Shown here: positions 1 through 11,520 of the stretch, one piece after another
How positions within the stretch are numbered: the first letter of the stretch is position 1
How the letters are laid out: every line of letters starts with the position of its first letter
Assembly (NCBI GenBank): GCA_030704615.1
Contig: CM060734.1
Location: 53,832,042-53,896,041, forward strand
DNA from: Takakia lepidozioides
Lineage: Eukaryota; Streptophyta; Takakiopsida; Takakiales; Takakiaceae
Reading direction: 5' to 3'
Length of the DNA: 64,000 bases
Position numbers and translations under genes: made by a program
The notes under the pieces: model-generated
The model's input: only the letters and a program-made list of their open reading frames with translations
Told to the model about the DNA's origin: nothing
The model's database searches: none

Positions 1-2557
1 CAAGATAGCTCCAGGGTAGGACCAGCACTCCAACGTATCCACCGTAGCACATTTAATGTGCAGCTTTGAACATCACCGGAATATGAGCAGTGGCTGCTGC
101 ATAAGCATGGAGGAGTTGCCCTAGACCACCAACTTGTAGGAAACGGCCCACAGCAGCCCTATCACATGACTTACGAAGAAAGGCTAACTACTACACAGAA
201 ATGCCTAATTGCGCATCAATTACGAGCTCAAACCAGAGTATCCATGCCCAATGCCATAAGGCAGCATGAGTTACAACAGCAGGAGTCCACAATTCCTAAA
301 ACGAGAGTATCACTCCAAAATCAAGCATCATCTCCCCTCTCAATTCTCCAGCCCTCTCATCATCTCAACCTGTCTCTCCTTCAGCCCAACTCCCACTCAT
401 CTCTATCTCCAAAGCCAAAATGGCAACACGAAAAAAACCCTTTGTTCTATGCAGCCACTGGCTAATTAGTATCCGAGTCCTATCGCGCTCATCAAAGATC
501 GCCGCCCAAGGCCGCTGCCCACCGGCAATATTCAAGAATTGCTCAGAGCTGCCATACCCCATTTTTGACACACAAACAGGATGCGACTCACAAGCTCTAA
601 ATATTAACCGCCAACTATAAAGAAAGCCCGGCTGATAATAGAAAAAGTTATACCCGCCCAACACTTGTTAGTACCAATGTTGTACTGGTATGTCCATTTT
701 GGCATACCAGGTCCTAGTAAGTCCAACTTGGCTGTTGGGTTCAACTGACAGGGCCTAGTGTAGATCAGGACTGGCCAAGTTAGGTTATAGGATGGGTATT
801 GGTATTTCCAATTTTGAGATACCTGCTCCTAGGCATTGGTATGGCAAAAACTCAAATGATATAGTGGGGCAGCAGGTACAATGGTATGGTATACCCCAAC
901 ATTCATCATACTCCATTCAAAGCACTGCCAACTGAGGGCAACATACAAAAAAGCAAAAACAATAATTGCAATCACAAAGCTGATATGCTGAATCTTTTGC
1001 GCCCCCCCCCCCCCCCCCCCCACATCAAAGATCCAACCTCAAGAATGAAACCCCTCCCATAGCAAATACAACATGGCGCACCCTAACGCCATAACTGCTA
1101 CCCCTCCCATCGCGAAACACTCCCCCCTAAGTACTGTTTGCAATCGCAGTATTGCTCTGCAAGCTACTGTGACTGATATCAGTTCGGGTATGTCTGAAAC
1201 CCTAAACCCTAAGTTCTACACACTCCTAGGGTATCGGCTGCATGACACACCAGCCGGGTTGGTTCTGGCATACCCTTCCTTATACCCTTGCACATACCCC
1301 GCCTGACTGGCACATACCCGTACAACACTGGTTAGTACCTATTTTAGTGGGCTTTGCACGCGCAGGGCCTGCAAACATGAACCATAGATGTATTAATTAA
1401 TAGAACAACTGGCTGAGATGAATCAAGCCCCCTAGGGATAAAACTGCACGTTTGTGTTCAAAATAGTTGATGGTTCTTATGCGCTAAAGGAGTGAGTGGT
1501 GACTGAAGCACTGTGGATGATGAGAAAGAAGGGTAGCTAGACACCAACCGAGGTGGCGCCGCTGACTGTTTTAGACCAAAACATATTGTAGACCATGAGA
1601 GACCAAGAGAATGCAACGTGGAGATGTACAGCAGTAAATACCGTGGACTGTGTGAGAGAATTAGTAACGGGATTGGTCACTTACCCAACGAGTGAATCTG
1701 ATCATGGGTTATATGAACGTCATGTATTATGAAGCAATGAGAGAAGTGGAAACAGTAGATTTGCATGCGATGTGTCACCTGTCTTTGCGTAGTCATTGCA
1801 TAGCGTGAACGCTGTAAGTTGTGAGCAAGGTTAAGACAGATCTCAGTGTACTGAATATGTAGAAATAGCTCAGAAATGACGGCCTTGAGAGTGCATGACA
1901 GACTAGTTTAGAACATGATTGAAATCAACCACTAAGGTGTAATGAGCGCAAGCATCTAGCAACGGCGAACTGTGAATCGTCACTGTGGGCACAGATTGGT
2001 AGAATACAGAGTTGTGAGGACTGCCTGCAGTGAAATGTAGGGAAGCGTTGATCAGATTAACACCGTTGAACATGGTGTAGCTCAGTGGGGGATGGCAATG
2101 TGCAGGTGCTTGGACGCGTGGCCTACACAGGATGGTATCTCGCACAATCATGCACAAACGAACAGCGAGTCACTTAGGGAATGAAGCATCTGTTAGGTGA
2201 AAGTCGGGTGTGACCGCCCACATCGTTTTCTCTTCCGCTGCAGCGGCATGATGCGGTCGCATTGGACTGACAGGGTGAGTGGCCCTGTTTAGTTCTCGTG
2301 GTGGGAAGAGTAGAGACCCCCAATTTGACCTTATAAGATCAACTTTGAGAACTCTGGGGATTCTCAATTCATCACTAGCCTTCCATCCAAAACACTAGGG
2401 TAAGTTGGCCTATGACAGAACAGGCGTCTATAACCAATCCTCTATGACTCAACAGTACATCATGGTCAATACTCTCAGGAAATGGTGGATGATCTGAGTA
2501 GCTACAAAGATCAATGAATGAAGCAAGACACTCGCATCATTCCAACAAAACATCCTT
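1..2557. other. Intergenic region, no gene recognised
   Basis: All open frames here are short, lack recognisable domains and show no coherent exon series. Two similar stretches near 651-674 and 1313-1340 (CATACCCG/TACCCGCC followed by CAACACT and GGTTAGTACC-like sequence) suggest remnants of a dispersed repeat. Two telomere-type CCCTAAA copies lie near 1199-1211, too few to mean a telomere. A downstream regulatory role for the PPR gene cannot be judged. Confidence 0.5.
1002..1021. repeat. Poly-C homopolymer tract
   Basis: An uninterrupted run of about 20 C residues. It carries no coding information. Its length may be an assembly or polymerase-slippage estimate. Confidence 0.9.
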
Positions 2558-5500
2558 TCACCAGTAATCCCCACAAGAACAAATCCCATCTTCAAAGTGG
2601 TGAAAGCGGTTAGCGTCCCGTACAACAATTGCTCGGCCAACAATCTTTGAGATGAATTTGGTGGAGGTGTGGCAGTCACCACACACTCGAAGATTCTTGA
2701 TGAGACGCAGAGGTGTCCTAGGGGTCGTGCTGATCAGCCCAAAACCAATGGCCAGCTTCTCACTGTGGTGGCAAAGAGAAAATTCCTTTTCCTCCTCCCC
2801 CACATCATGCAATACAAAGCGCGTGTCAGGCACATACCCCGCCTCCTTCATCTGCCCAGACAATCTTCTCAGCTCAGCATGGATTTCCTTAATTCTGGGA
2901 TGCAACTTGTCATCTACAACGAAGGTGTGCACCCTGTTGCCAACCTCAATGCAGCAGTGACCTGGCTCCTTTCTAACCCCTCTGACCTTCATCATTCTTC
3001 TCACCTTTGCAGTATCATCCCACCTGCCAGCTGCAGCATAGATGTTTGAGAGCAACACATAAGTCGCGGCATCCTGTTCATCCCGCTTGAGGATAGATGT
3101 TGCCGCACGTTCAGCCATCTCCACATTGCCATGGATTCTGCAGGCACCAAGCAAGGCCTTCCACACCACAACATCTGGATTGATTGGCATTTTATTAATC
3201 AGATCCACTGCCTCATCCAGTTGTCCCGCACGTCCAAGAAGGTCCACCATGCAGCCTAAGTGCTTTACTGTCGGAGTGAGACCATGATCTTGACTCAGGG
3301 AATCAAAGTAGTGTCTTCCTTCATTCAGTAGGCCAGCATGGCTGCATGCAGAGAGAACACATATAAACGTGATACTGTCCGGCTTCAAGCCATTCTTTTG
3401 CATTCCTTCAAATAGTTGCACAACCTCCCTATGACAACCATGCTGGGCATATCCTGCGATCATCGCGTTCCACGACACCACATTTCGTTCAGCCATATTG
3501 TCAAATACTCCCTTTGCATCCTCAATGCACCCACATTTCGCATACATGTCCACCAGGGCAGTGTCCAGAATGACATTTGGTCCAATTCCCGCTTTCATGA
3601 TGTCACCATGCACCTCTTTGCCCTTTTCCAGGGCTGCCAGGCTTGCACAAGCATTGCAAACGCACACAAACGTGATGTGGTTGGGCTTCACCCCTTCCCC
3701 CATCATTTGCTCATAGGTGTCCAAAGCCTCCATCCCGCGCCCCTGCTGTGCATATCCTGCAACCATCGCACTCCACGACACCACATTTCGTTCAGCCATA
3801 TTGTCAAATACTCCCTTTGCATCCTCAATGCACCCACATTTCGCATACATGTCCAACAGGGCAGTGTCCAGAATGACATTTGGTACAATTCCAGCTTTGA
3901 TGATGTCACCATGCACCTCTTTGCCCTTTTCCAGGGCTGCCAGGCTTGCACAAGCATTGCAAACACACACAAACGTGATGTGGTTGGGCTTCACCCCTTC
4001 CCCCATCATTTGCTCATAGGTCTCCAAAGCCTCCATCCCGCGCCCCTGCTGTGAATATCCTGCAATCATCGCACTCCACGACACCACATTTCGTTCAGCC
4101 ATGTTGTCAAATATTCCCTTTGCATCCTCAATGCACCCACATTTCGCATACATGTCCACCAGGGCAGTGTCCAGAATGACATTTGGTACAATTCCAGCTT
4201 TGATGATGTCACTATGCACCTCTTTGCCCTTTTCCAGGGCTGCAAGGCTTGCACAAGCATTGCAAACGCACACAAACGTGATGTGGTTGGGCTTCACCCC
4301 TTCCCCCATCATTTGATCATAGGTCTCCAAAGCCTCCATCCCCCGCCCCTGCTGTGCATATCCTGCAATCATCGCACTCCAAGACACCACATCTCGTTCA
4401 GGCATACTGTTGAACACTCCCTCCGCATCCTCGATGCACCCACATTTGGCATACATGTCCACGAGGGTATTGTTCAGAATCACATCTGGTACAATTCCAG
4501 CTTTGGCGATGCAACCATGCACCTCTTTGCCCTTTTCCAGGGCTGCCAGGCTTGCACACGCACTGCAAACGCACACAAACGTGATGTGGTCGGGCTTCAC
4601 CCCTTCCCCCATCATTTGCTGATAGGTCTCCAAAGCCTCCATCCCCCGCCCCTGCTGTGCATACCCTGCAAGCATCGCGTTCCACGACGCCACATTTCGT
4701 TCAGCCATATTGTTGAACACTCCCTCCGCATCCTCGATGCACCCACATTTGGCATACATGTCCACGAGGGTATTGTTCAGAATCACATCAGGTACAATTC
4801 CAGCTTTGGCGATGCAACCATGCACCTCTTTGCCCTTTTCCAGGGTTGCCAGGCTGGCACACGCACTGCAAACGCACACAAACGTGATGTGGTCGGGCTT
4901 CACCCCTTGCCCCATCATCTGCTCATAGGTCTCCAAAGCTTCCATCCCGCGCCCCTGCTGTGTATACCCTGCAAGCATCGCGTTCCACGACACCACATTT
5001 CGTTCAGCCATATTGTTGAACACTCCCTTCGCATCCTCCATGCTCCCACATTTGGCATACATGTCCACCAGGGCAGTGTTCAGGATGACATTTCGTACAA
5101 TTCCAGCTTTGACGATGTCACCATGCACCTCTTTGCCCTTTTCCAGGGCTGCCAGGCTCGCACATGCATTGCAAACGCACACAAATGTGATGTGGTTGGG
5201 CTTCACCCCTTCCCCCATCATTTGCTCATAGGTCTCCAAAGCCTCCATCCCGCGCCCCTGCTGTGCATATCCTGCAATCATCGCACTCCACGACACCACA
5301 TCTCGTTCAGCCATAGTGTCGAACACTCCCTTCGCATCCTCGATGCTCCCACATTTGGCATACATGTCCACCAGGGCAGTGTTCAGAATGACATCTGGTA
5401 CAATTCCAGATTTGACGATGTCACCATGGACCTCTTTGCCCTTTTCCAGAGCTGCCAGGCTTGCACACGCATTGCAAATGCAGAGAAACGTGACATGGTT

Positions 5501-6694
5501 GGGCTTCACCCCTTCGCACATCATTTGCTCATAGGTCTCCAAAGCCTCAATCCCGTGCCCTTGCTGTGCATATCCTGCAATCATCACACTCCACGACACC
5601 ACATCTCGTTCAGCCATAGTGTCGAACACTCCCTTTGCATCCTCAATGCACCCACATTTGGCATACATGTCCACCAGGGTATTGTTCAGAATGACATTTG
5701 GTACAATTCCAGCTCTGACGATGTCGCCATGGACCTCTTTGCCCTTTTCCAGAGCTGCCAGGCTTGCACACGCATTGCAAACGCACACAAACGTGATGTG
5801 GTTGGGCTTCACCCCTTCGCACCTCATTTGCTCGTAGGTCTCCAAAGCCTCCATCCCGCGCCCTTGCTGTGCATATCCTGCAATCATCGCACTCCACGAC
5901 ACCACATCTCGTTCAGCCATAGTGTCGAACACTCCCTTTGCATCCTCGATGCACCCACATTTGGCATACATGTCCACCAGGGCAGTGTTCAGAATGACAT
6001 CTGGTACAATTCCAGCTTTGACGATGTCACCATGGACCTCTTTCCCCTTTTCCAGGGCTCCCAGGCTTGCACACGCATTACAAACACAAACAAACGTGAT
6101 GTGGTTGGGCTTCACCCATTCACGCATCATTTGCTCATAGGTCTCCAAAGCATTCCTACCACATCCATGCTTGGTAAATCCTGCCAACATTATATTCCAC
6201 GTGATCAAAGATCGTTGAGGCATTCTGATGAACACTTGGTGAGCATCCATGATGCTCCCGCACTTCACATACATGTTGACAAGAGTGTTCAGCAGAAAAA
6301 CATTTGGCGTGAATCCACTTTGGATAATGTGAGTGTGCACCTGCTTTCCAGCTTCCAGGCCTTTCATCTTGATGCACTTATGCAAGAGACAGACATACGT
6401 ATCTGAATCTGCTGAAATGCCTCCTTGGGTTAAGGTCTGTAGAGCCTCTTTCAGTCTGCCTGCCTCACAAAGCATCTTCACATGCCCAGAAGTGCCAGAA
6501 GAGGCATTGTGGACTCCCTCTCTTGATCCTCTTCCAGAAGCTGTGCTCATGGTTGAGGTGCCTGATTTTATCAACTGTGCCGCTGCAGCTGCTGCCTTTA
6601 GTTGACCATCTACCCATGCAGGTTTCTTGTAGCTATTGATCCACAGGGAATCATAGGTAATCTTGTGCTTGAAATCTGGCCCTCTTGGATGAAT
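2558..6694 (-). CDS. DYW-class PLS pentatricopeptide-repeat protein with N-terminal PDF-motif segment
   Basis: This uninterrupted coding exon of about 1,378 codons ends in TGA at 2558. PLS-class PPR proteins with a DYW domain bind organellar transcripts and catalyse C-to-U editing in plastids or mitochondria. The order is: half of an OSB-like PDF motif (GPDFKHK, KKPAWVDGQL), a linker, one diverged PLS triplet, nine almost identical 101-residue triplets, E/E+ motifs, a PG box (EPGHCCIEV) and a complete DYW deaminase. The deaminase has HSE, CGDC and the terminal HHFEDGICSCGDYW, so the zinc-binding and catalytic residues are present. The exon opens after an AG at 6695-6696 and reads in frame from the preceding PDF exon. 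The first ATG inside it is at 6548-6550 and gives a protein without the PDF part. No transit peptide is visible from this exon. The DYW identification is firm; the true N terminus is not. Confidence 0.9.
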   Translation of the reverse strand: MHPRGPDFKHKITYDSLWINSYKKPAWVDGQLKAAAAAAQLIKSGTSTMSTASGRGSREGVHNASSGTSGHVKMLCEAGRLKEALQTLTQGGISADSDTYVCLLHKCIKMKGLEAGKQVHTHIIQSGFTPNVFLLNTLVNMYVKCGSIMDAHQVFIRMPQRSLITWNIMLAGFTKHGCGRNALETYEQMMREWVKPNHITFVCVCNACASLGALEKGKEVHGDIVKAGIVPDVILNTALVDMYAKCGCIEDAKGVFDTMAERDVVSWSAMIAGYAQQGRGMEALETYEQMRCEGVKPNHITFVCVCNACASLAALEKGKEVHGDIVRAGIVPNVILNNTLVDMYAKCGCIEDAKGVFDTMAERDVVSWSVMIAGYAQQGHGIEALETYEQMMCEGVKPNHVTFLCICNACASLAALEKGKEVHGDIVKSGIVPDVILNTALVDMYAKCGSIEDAKGVFDTMAERDVVSWSAMIAGYAQQGRGMEALETYEQMMGEGVKPNHITFVCVCNACASLAALEKGKEVHGDIVKAGIVRNVILNTALVDMYAKCGSMEDAKGVFNNMAERNVVSWNAMLAGYTQQGRGMEALETYEQMMGQGVKPDHITFVCVCSACASLATLEKGKEVHGCIAKAGIVPDVILNNTLVDMYAKCGCIEDAEGVFNNMAERNVASWNAMLAGYAQQGRGMEALETYQQMMGEGVKPDHITFVCVCSACASLAALEKGKEVHGCIAKAGIVPDVILNNTLVDMYAKCGCIEDAEGVFNSMPERDVVSWSAMIAGYAQQGRGMEALETYDQMMGEGVKPNHITFVCVCNACASLAALEKGKEVHSDIIKAGIVPNVILDTALVDMYAKCGCIEDAKGIFDNMAERNVVSWSAMIAGYSQQGRGMEALETYEQMMGEGVKPNHITFVCVCNACASLAALEKGKEVHGDIIKAGIVPNVILDTALLDMYAKCGCIEDAKGVFDNMAERNVVSWSAMVAGYAQQGRGMEALDTYEQMMGEGVKPNHITFVCVCNACASLAALEKGKEVHGDIMKAGIGPNVILDTALVDMYAKCGCIEDAKGVFDNMAERNVVSWNAMIAGYAQHGCHREVVQLFEGMQKNGLKPDSITFICVLSACSHAGLLNEGRHYFDSLSQDHGLTPTVKHLGCMVDLLGRAGQLDEAVDLINKMPINPDVVVWKALLGACRIHGNVEMAERAATSILKRDEQDAATYVLLSNIYAAAGRWDDTAKVRRMMKVRGVRKEPGHCCIEVGNRVHTFVVDDKLHPRIKEIHAELRRLSGQMKEAGYVPDTRFVLHDVGEEEKEFSLCHHSEKLAIGFGLISTTPRTPLRLIKNLRVCGDCHTSTKFISKIVGRAIVVRDANRFHHFEDGICSCGDYW
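3430..6155 (-). repeat. Nine near-identical 303-bp PPR triplet units
   Basis: Equivalent landmarks recur every 303 bp (for example near 3488, 3791, 4094, 4397, 4700, 5003, 5306, 5609 and 5912). Each unit encodes one P-L-S triplet containing the conserved ALVDMYAKCG and EKGKEVHGDI segments. The frame is open throughout. The uniformity indicates recent tandem amplification or continuing unequal exchange. It also creates long shadow open frames on the opposite strand. Confidence 0.95.
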
Positions 6695-6861
6695 CTGGAC
6701 CCACACTCTATCCCTGCTCCTTCAGCTATCAATGCTTCTAGCCATCTAGCAGCTGACAATGACAGCCTAGATTTGTTCTAGGAAACACCCAACTCAGCTT
6801 ATCACACTAGTTCCTATGCTGAATTGCGTCTGCTACTCTCTGTAATCTAACAGGCATTCAC

Positions 6862-6963
6862 CTTTTGGCCTCGGTTGTCCCACCATTGACTGGGGTCAGA
6901 AAAGTATTCATTCCACAGCTTCTCCTCATCTCTGTTACCTGTTTTTCGATACTTTCCTGTTGT
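6862..6963 (-). CDS. OSB-like PDF motif 3, first-half exon
   Basis: The minus strand reads NRDEEKLWNEYFSDPSQWWD followed by NRGQK, the first half of the PDF motif found in plant OSB single-stranded-DNA-binding proteins of organelles. A donor (AAG|GTGAAT) follows at 6860-6861. The acceptor at 6695-6696 starts the PPR exon with IHPRGPDFKHK, so splicing a 167-bp phase-0 intron rebuilds a complete PDF motif fused to the PPR protein. The 5' limit of the exon is not certain. Two further PDF motifs precede it on the same strand. Confidence 0.65.
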
Positions 6964-7099
6964 CACATTGGCAGTATCATGTCAAAGTCACTCCAAACTA
7001 GATTCACTCAACCAGTTAACTTGCAGAATTCAACATGTACATTTAGGGCCAGTTCTGATAAGAGGGAAAACAGGGTGAAAAGTGTTGAAGAAGGTGCCT

Positions 7100-7524
7100 T
7101 CATTAGTAGTGCCAGATGTTATCAATTGTGCCGCTGCTGCTGCGGCTTCCAGCTGACCATCTACCCATGCAGGTTTCTTGTAGCTATCCTTCCACAGGGA
7201 ATCATAGGTAATCTGGAGCTTGACATCCGGCCCTCTTGGATGAAACTGGACCCACACTCTATCCCTGCTCCTTCAGCTATCCATGCCTCTGCACAAATCA
7301 TGCATACATCCTTGCCTTGCTGCTAGCAACTGACAATGACAGCCTAGGATTCTTCCAGCAAACACCCCAACCATACTTATCACACTGCTGACTTGCGTCT
7401 GCTTCCAACAGGCATTCACCTTTTTGTCTCCATTGTCCCACCATTGACTGGGGTCGGAAAAGTGTTCATTCCAAAGCTTCTCCTCATCTCTGTTATCTGT
7501 TTTTGGATACTTTCCTGCTGCCAC
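7100..7524 (-). CDS. OSB-like PDF motif 2, two half-exons
   Basis: The first half-exon (about 7524 to 7420) reads NRDEEKLWNEHFSDPSQWWD then NGDKK and stops at a GTGAAT donor. The second (7245 downward) opens after an AG and reads FHPRGPDVKL and KKPAWVDGQLEAAAAAAQL. Together they form a PDF motif split at the same point as motif 3. The hallmark PDF has become PDV. The unit is nearly identical to motif 3 and to the copies at 20.1 and 21.3-21.6 kb, which points to tandem exon duplication. Arabidopsis OSB proteins have one to three PDF motifs after an OB fold; no OB fold was recognised here. Confidence 0.6.
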
Positions 7525-7659
7525 ATCGGCAGTAACTTGTCAAAGTCACTCCAAACCACCACAGATTCACCCAACGAGCTAACTTACAGAATTCAATATG
7601 CAAATTCAGGGCCGAGTCTGATGAGAGGGCAAAACAGGCTGAAATAGGTCGAAGAAGAA

Positions 7660-8046
7660 GGTGCCCTCACCACATTGTCCTTGACCTTGGGTCATGACCC
7701 ATGGAGGATTTGACCGACCATCAACCCAAAAGGACCTCTTGTGTGTGCTGCTTGTGTCCGTAGTCAGGTTATGTCGGATTGGTCTGTGAGAACCGCCACG
7801 GTGCAGCTGAGCAGGCAGAGATTGAAACACGGCCTACTAAGACCAAGCTGACTCTCCCAAGAACCTTGTAAACATCAGGAAGAATACCAAATCATGGTAC
7901 TAACAGGAGCCAAGAGCCCACATTTGCAGGATGGACAAACCTTCTTCATATCGTACATTAAGAAAAAGCCACACCTTGCGATTGCGGTTGTCCCACCATC
8001 GTGAAAGATCTTTAAAAAACTCATGCCAGCTCTGCTCCGTGCACCA
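7660..8046 (-). CDS. OSB-like PDF motif 1, two half-exons
   Basis: About 8040 to 7973 reads TEQSWHEFFKDLSRWWDNRN then RK, and ends at a donor-like AAG|GTGTGG. About 7790 to 7660 reads KRSFWVDGRSNPPWVMTQ, the second half. This is the most diverged of the three PDF motifs and the farthest upstream. The organisation fits an OSB-type gene with each PDF motif split by an intron. Exons for the N-terminal transit peptide and OB domain should lie beyond 8.16 kb on this strand but were not recognised, so the OSB part may be incomplete. Confidence 0.5.
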
Positions 8047-8159
8047 AGGTAGAGGTTTGTGCTCGAAAATCCGACAGCATCAACATTTTGACAAGGTCCT
8101 TTACTGAGGGGTGCTAGTGAGCTTTCAACAACATCCATGCAACTTGTTTTGGGCTCCAT

Positions 8160-8936
8160 TGGGCTCTACACGATGAGGAACAACGAACATGTCCAGACTT
8201 ACACAGATGCTAACCCAGCTTATGTTTGCAGTCTGGAGATTGTAGAGTGGTCTCTGAGAACGACCAGGGACGAAGGCGTTGAGCTTTTACCCCGGGTCTT
8301 GGCATTTTAGTTTTTTTTTTAAAAATTAACAGGGGAATGTAGCCCAAATTATTCGGGTTCTCATTTTTGAATAATTGGGAGTTTAAGGCGCACATGTGCG
8401 CCAGGCAGCGGCCCCATGCACGGACGTGGGGCGCCCCCGCGATCACCCGGAGGGTCCGTTGTCTGTTGGCAGGTGGGGTCTGCTCGCTCACTGCTGGCAG
8501 ATGGGGTCTGCTCGTTGCGCCCCAGCCCGCCCGGCGGGACTTAGAATTTGTTTGCGGGAAAACTCGCCCATCAAAAATTCGGGGGAAAATTAAAACCCCT
8601 GATTACACCATTAACAAGGCACACACACCATACCTCTCAGAGCGAGAGAAAGCTAAAATCTGACTACCAAATACAAGTTCAATCCTACGAGATCTCTTTG
8701 AATGAAAGCATAGCCAAAGGAACTCAGGACAGCAACCCTACAATGCATCTACCTCGGCTAGGATCTGCATCATTAGAAGAATCCAGGAAGATACTACTTA
8801 TCACTGAAGTCCACTGCCTAAAATGATGAGGAAGTCATGGCAAGAGGTTTGCCCAGGATTCTGGGGGTACTAAACTAAGCTATCTACAATGAAGTCTTGA
8901 AGCACGGGTGGCTGGTTTCAAGTGCTTCTAGTTAAT
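8160..8936. other. Non-coding stretch, nothing recognised
   Basis: Part of it (about 8390-8540) is G+C-rich compared with its surroundings. No conserved domain, repeat or RNA structure was recognised on either strand. Confidence 0.4.
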
Positions 8937-10595
8937 GTCCCCCTCATACTAACCGTGGAGTGGCATTCGGTGGTCCCGCCCGCATGGGGGAGGGATGTCA
9001 TTCCATTCACCGAAGTCCTGTGAGGGGGAGTTGCAGACAAGACCTTGTTTGCCCCAGATGGGAAGACGGCATGAATGGCTGTAACGTTCCTCGAGTTCCG
9101 TTTGATATCTGCACAAGTTTTGGACGAGCGTAGAGATAGTCGCATGTGAACGTTCTTTTGCAGCGCGCTTTCCACAAGTGCGAGAGGACGGATCCTCTGA
9201 GGGTCTCAAAAACAGGGCAGTTCAGAGATCTCCGTTTAGCGTTCTGATCATAGTTGAGAAGAATATCTAAGGAAGAGAGATGTATGTGATCCCAATGCTG
9301 GTAGAATAGTTTGACCAAGGGCCATACTCTGGCAGGGCCGGGCCTGGCAGAAAATGAGACAATGCTCAATAGATTCCAAGATACCTACTGCACAGCAACC
9401 ACAGAGGAGAGCATCCTGGAATTGTAACCACTCACCCACTTTTTTACTCTATTATCCACCTGCCATAGAAATGTTGCAATCTTTGTTGGGCGAGTCTTAA
9501 TCTAGACTGAGCCCCAGATAGATGACCAATTTTCACTTCGAAATCCATAGAGGTGCCATCTGTTTTCCCATTTAGATTTCATACATTGAAAGCTAGAGAG
9601 CGCCTTGTATCCTGTATTGTAGTGTAGGTAAAGAAGGGATCTTCAGCCCTGGCGAATTTCCAAGACCATTCGTGGGGATCAAAGGCAAGCTCAGCCAGAG
9701 GCCTTCCCAGTATCCACACACACAGGTATTGTTGGCGAGCCATTCTATAAGTGGGCATTGAAGATCTGGTTTGGGGTCCAGATCAGGCTTTTCAGGCGGT
9801 GACCAGCAGCAAATTCTAATTGGTGTGAGGGGATGTTCACAAGGGAGCTAGAGAGAAGAGAGAGGGATAAGGAAGTGAGAAGGAAGTAGTGTGAATAATG
9901 AAGGGGAAGGCTATGTGATTTGAAGAAGTGGTGTCTTTAACAAAGAGAACAATCAATTGACCATGGAGAATAGTCAGAAGCGCTAAGGTTGCAGATGGCC
10001 CAGCTCGGAGGATTGCCATCCATTGCGCAAGTAAGGTTTGAATAATTTCTGGATAGCCCTGCCTAGCCTTGGAGGAGCCTACTATTTGTGCAATAGAATC
10101 AACACTTCTGAGATCATTCTGCACCCAGATATTGTGAACTTGGCTTATACCCACACGGTCCCAGACATACCATCTTTTTGCTTGCTTTCTTTGTTGGGAC
10201 ATGGTTTGTTTGTGTTCAGAAAGCTGGCGAAGAACATCGTAAAAGGAGGACGGAGTTTTTTTCTCCAGAAACTGGCGCAACCTTCCCCATGCCTACCAAA
10301 TGTTGGTCCAGAGCGTCGAACCAATATGCTTTAATTTGAAGCCCTGAGCTATCCAGCGAACCGGGGGCATCCAAGTTGACTGTTTTAAAGGGGACGCCTG
10401 GGTGATGTTGTCTAACCAAAAACTTCCATATGCCCCCCTCTTGCCAAGGAACCTTGGATCCACTTCCCCAACAGAGGTTTTCAGGGTCTAGGATACCAAG
10501 TTCACCCCGTTTTTTGGTAGGCAAATTTGAGCCAATGCTACATGAGGTCTTTTCTTGTGTGTTGAGTTCTCCGCCCCCAATATGAAGTACCAAGC
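8937..10595 (-). pseudogene. Decayed LINE, 3' part of reverse-transcriptase ORF2
   Basis: The minus strand holds separated frames typical of the end of a plant non-LTR retrotransposon ORF2. A segment around 10.5-10.3 kb ends with KAYWFDALDQHL. A zinc-knuckle-like segment near 9.4 kb reads LCGCCAVG, then ESIEHCLIFC, matching the zf-RVT pattern. A tail near 9.2 kb contains LWKARCKRTF. Frames shift and stops intervene, so it is inactive. The catalytic part of the polymerase is absent. A related zf-RVT fragment lies at 20.6-21.2 kb. Confidence 0.6.
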
Positions 10596-11520
10596 GAAGT
10601 CACTTCCATTTTTTTCCAAACGGCGTGCAAAACAATATAGGGTAACATATATTCTTTGAAGATAAAATTATAATATTTTTAGAAATAAAATTGCGTATCC
10701 TTATTTGTATATCAAATTTAAATAAAAATAAGGTTATGAATATATGCTTCAATTATATATTTTTTAGAATTAATATAAGGTGTCACAATGGCGAGGGACA
10801 TGTGTTGTTCATTTTATGATATATTTGTATTGAGACTTCATAAATGACTAATTCGACCTAGATGACGGGACTTGGACTCAGCTTGGAACGTAAAGTGCAA
10901 TGTGATGTTGTTATACAACTACACGTGTTGAAAAAGATGATATCACCGGTCATGTCAGAATTGTGACCATACTTTGCCGGTGAAATAAAATATTCATGCA
11001 TTGTTGTGCTTAGACCGGGGGGGGGGGGGGGGGGGGGAGAAGATGGCAGAGAGTCTGTGAGCTTCACGAGCTGGCCATGGCCAAGTCTCCGTAACTCCCA
11101 AAATGAGCGAAGGCCATGCAGATTTATTGTGAATGACCGCTAGAATATTTATGTCCTCGGCTGTATTGATGAGAGAGACTCCCGCCATGGGTGCTGGCAC
11201 AGTTTTGAGGCAGATTGGTCAAATCGATGGTGACAGGGGAAGTGATGGCAATACCAGGGAAGTGGAGAGACGGCAGTGGGGATTTAACCCAAGAATTTAG
11301 AGATGTTGGGGGCTTTTTGGTCAGAATGTGGTAGAAGTAGGGAGGAAGAAAGGTGAGAGTGGAGTTAGAAAAAGGAGATTGAAGGTGCTCAAGGTGCCCA
11401 AGGTGCTCGGGTGATGGTGGTGATAGAACCTCTTCCTTCGGGAAGAAGATTTTGGAGACTTGGCTAATCTACTTGCAATCTCTACCTTAAATCTTTGCAA
11501 ATTGAGCTCTCATTCTCAAA
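10596..11520. other. AT-rich non-coding spacer with poly-G tract
   Basis: About 10,640-10,790 is markedly A+T-rich. A run of about 21 G residues lies at 11,017-11,037. No gene was recognised. Confidence 0.6.

Noticed and set aside
1196-1212. Interstitial telomere repeat
   Set aside because: Only about two CCCTAAA copies, expected by chance in this much sequence.
2652-4054. Plus-strand frames of 60-212 codons over the 3' end of the PPR gene
   Set aside because: They are antisense shadows of the DYW and E-domain coding sequence.
4214-6406. 730-codon open frame on the plus strand opposite the PPR gene
   Set aside because: It repeats with the 303-bp unit and is a mirror of the PPR coding sequence with no domain of its own. 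Its length follows from the uniform repeats.
8160-10600. OB-fold exon of an OSB gene upstream of the PDF motifs
   Set aside because: No recognisable OB-fold sequence was found on the minus strand; the region is mostly LINE remnant.
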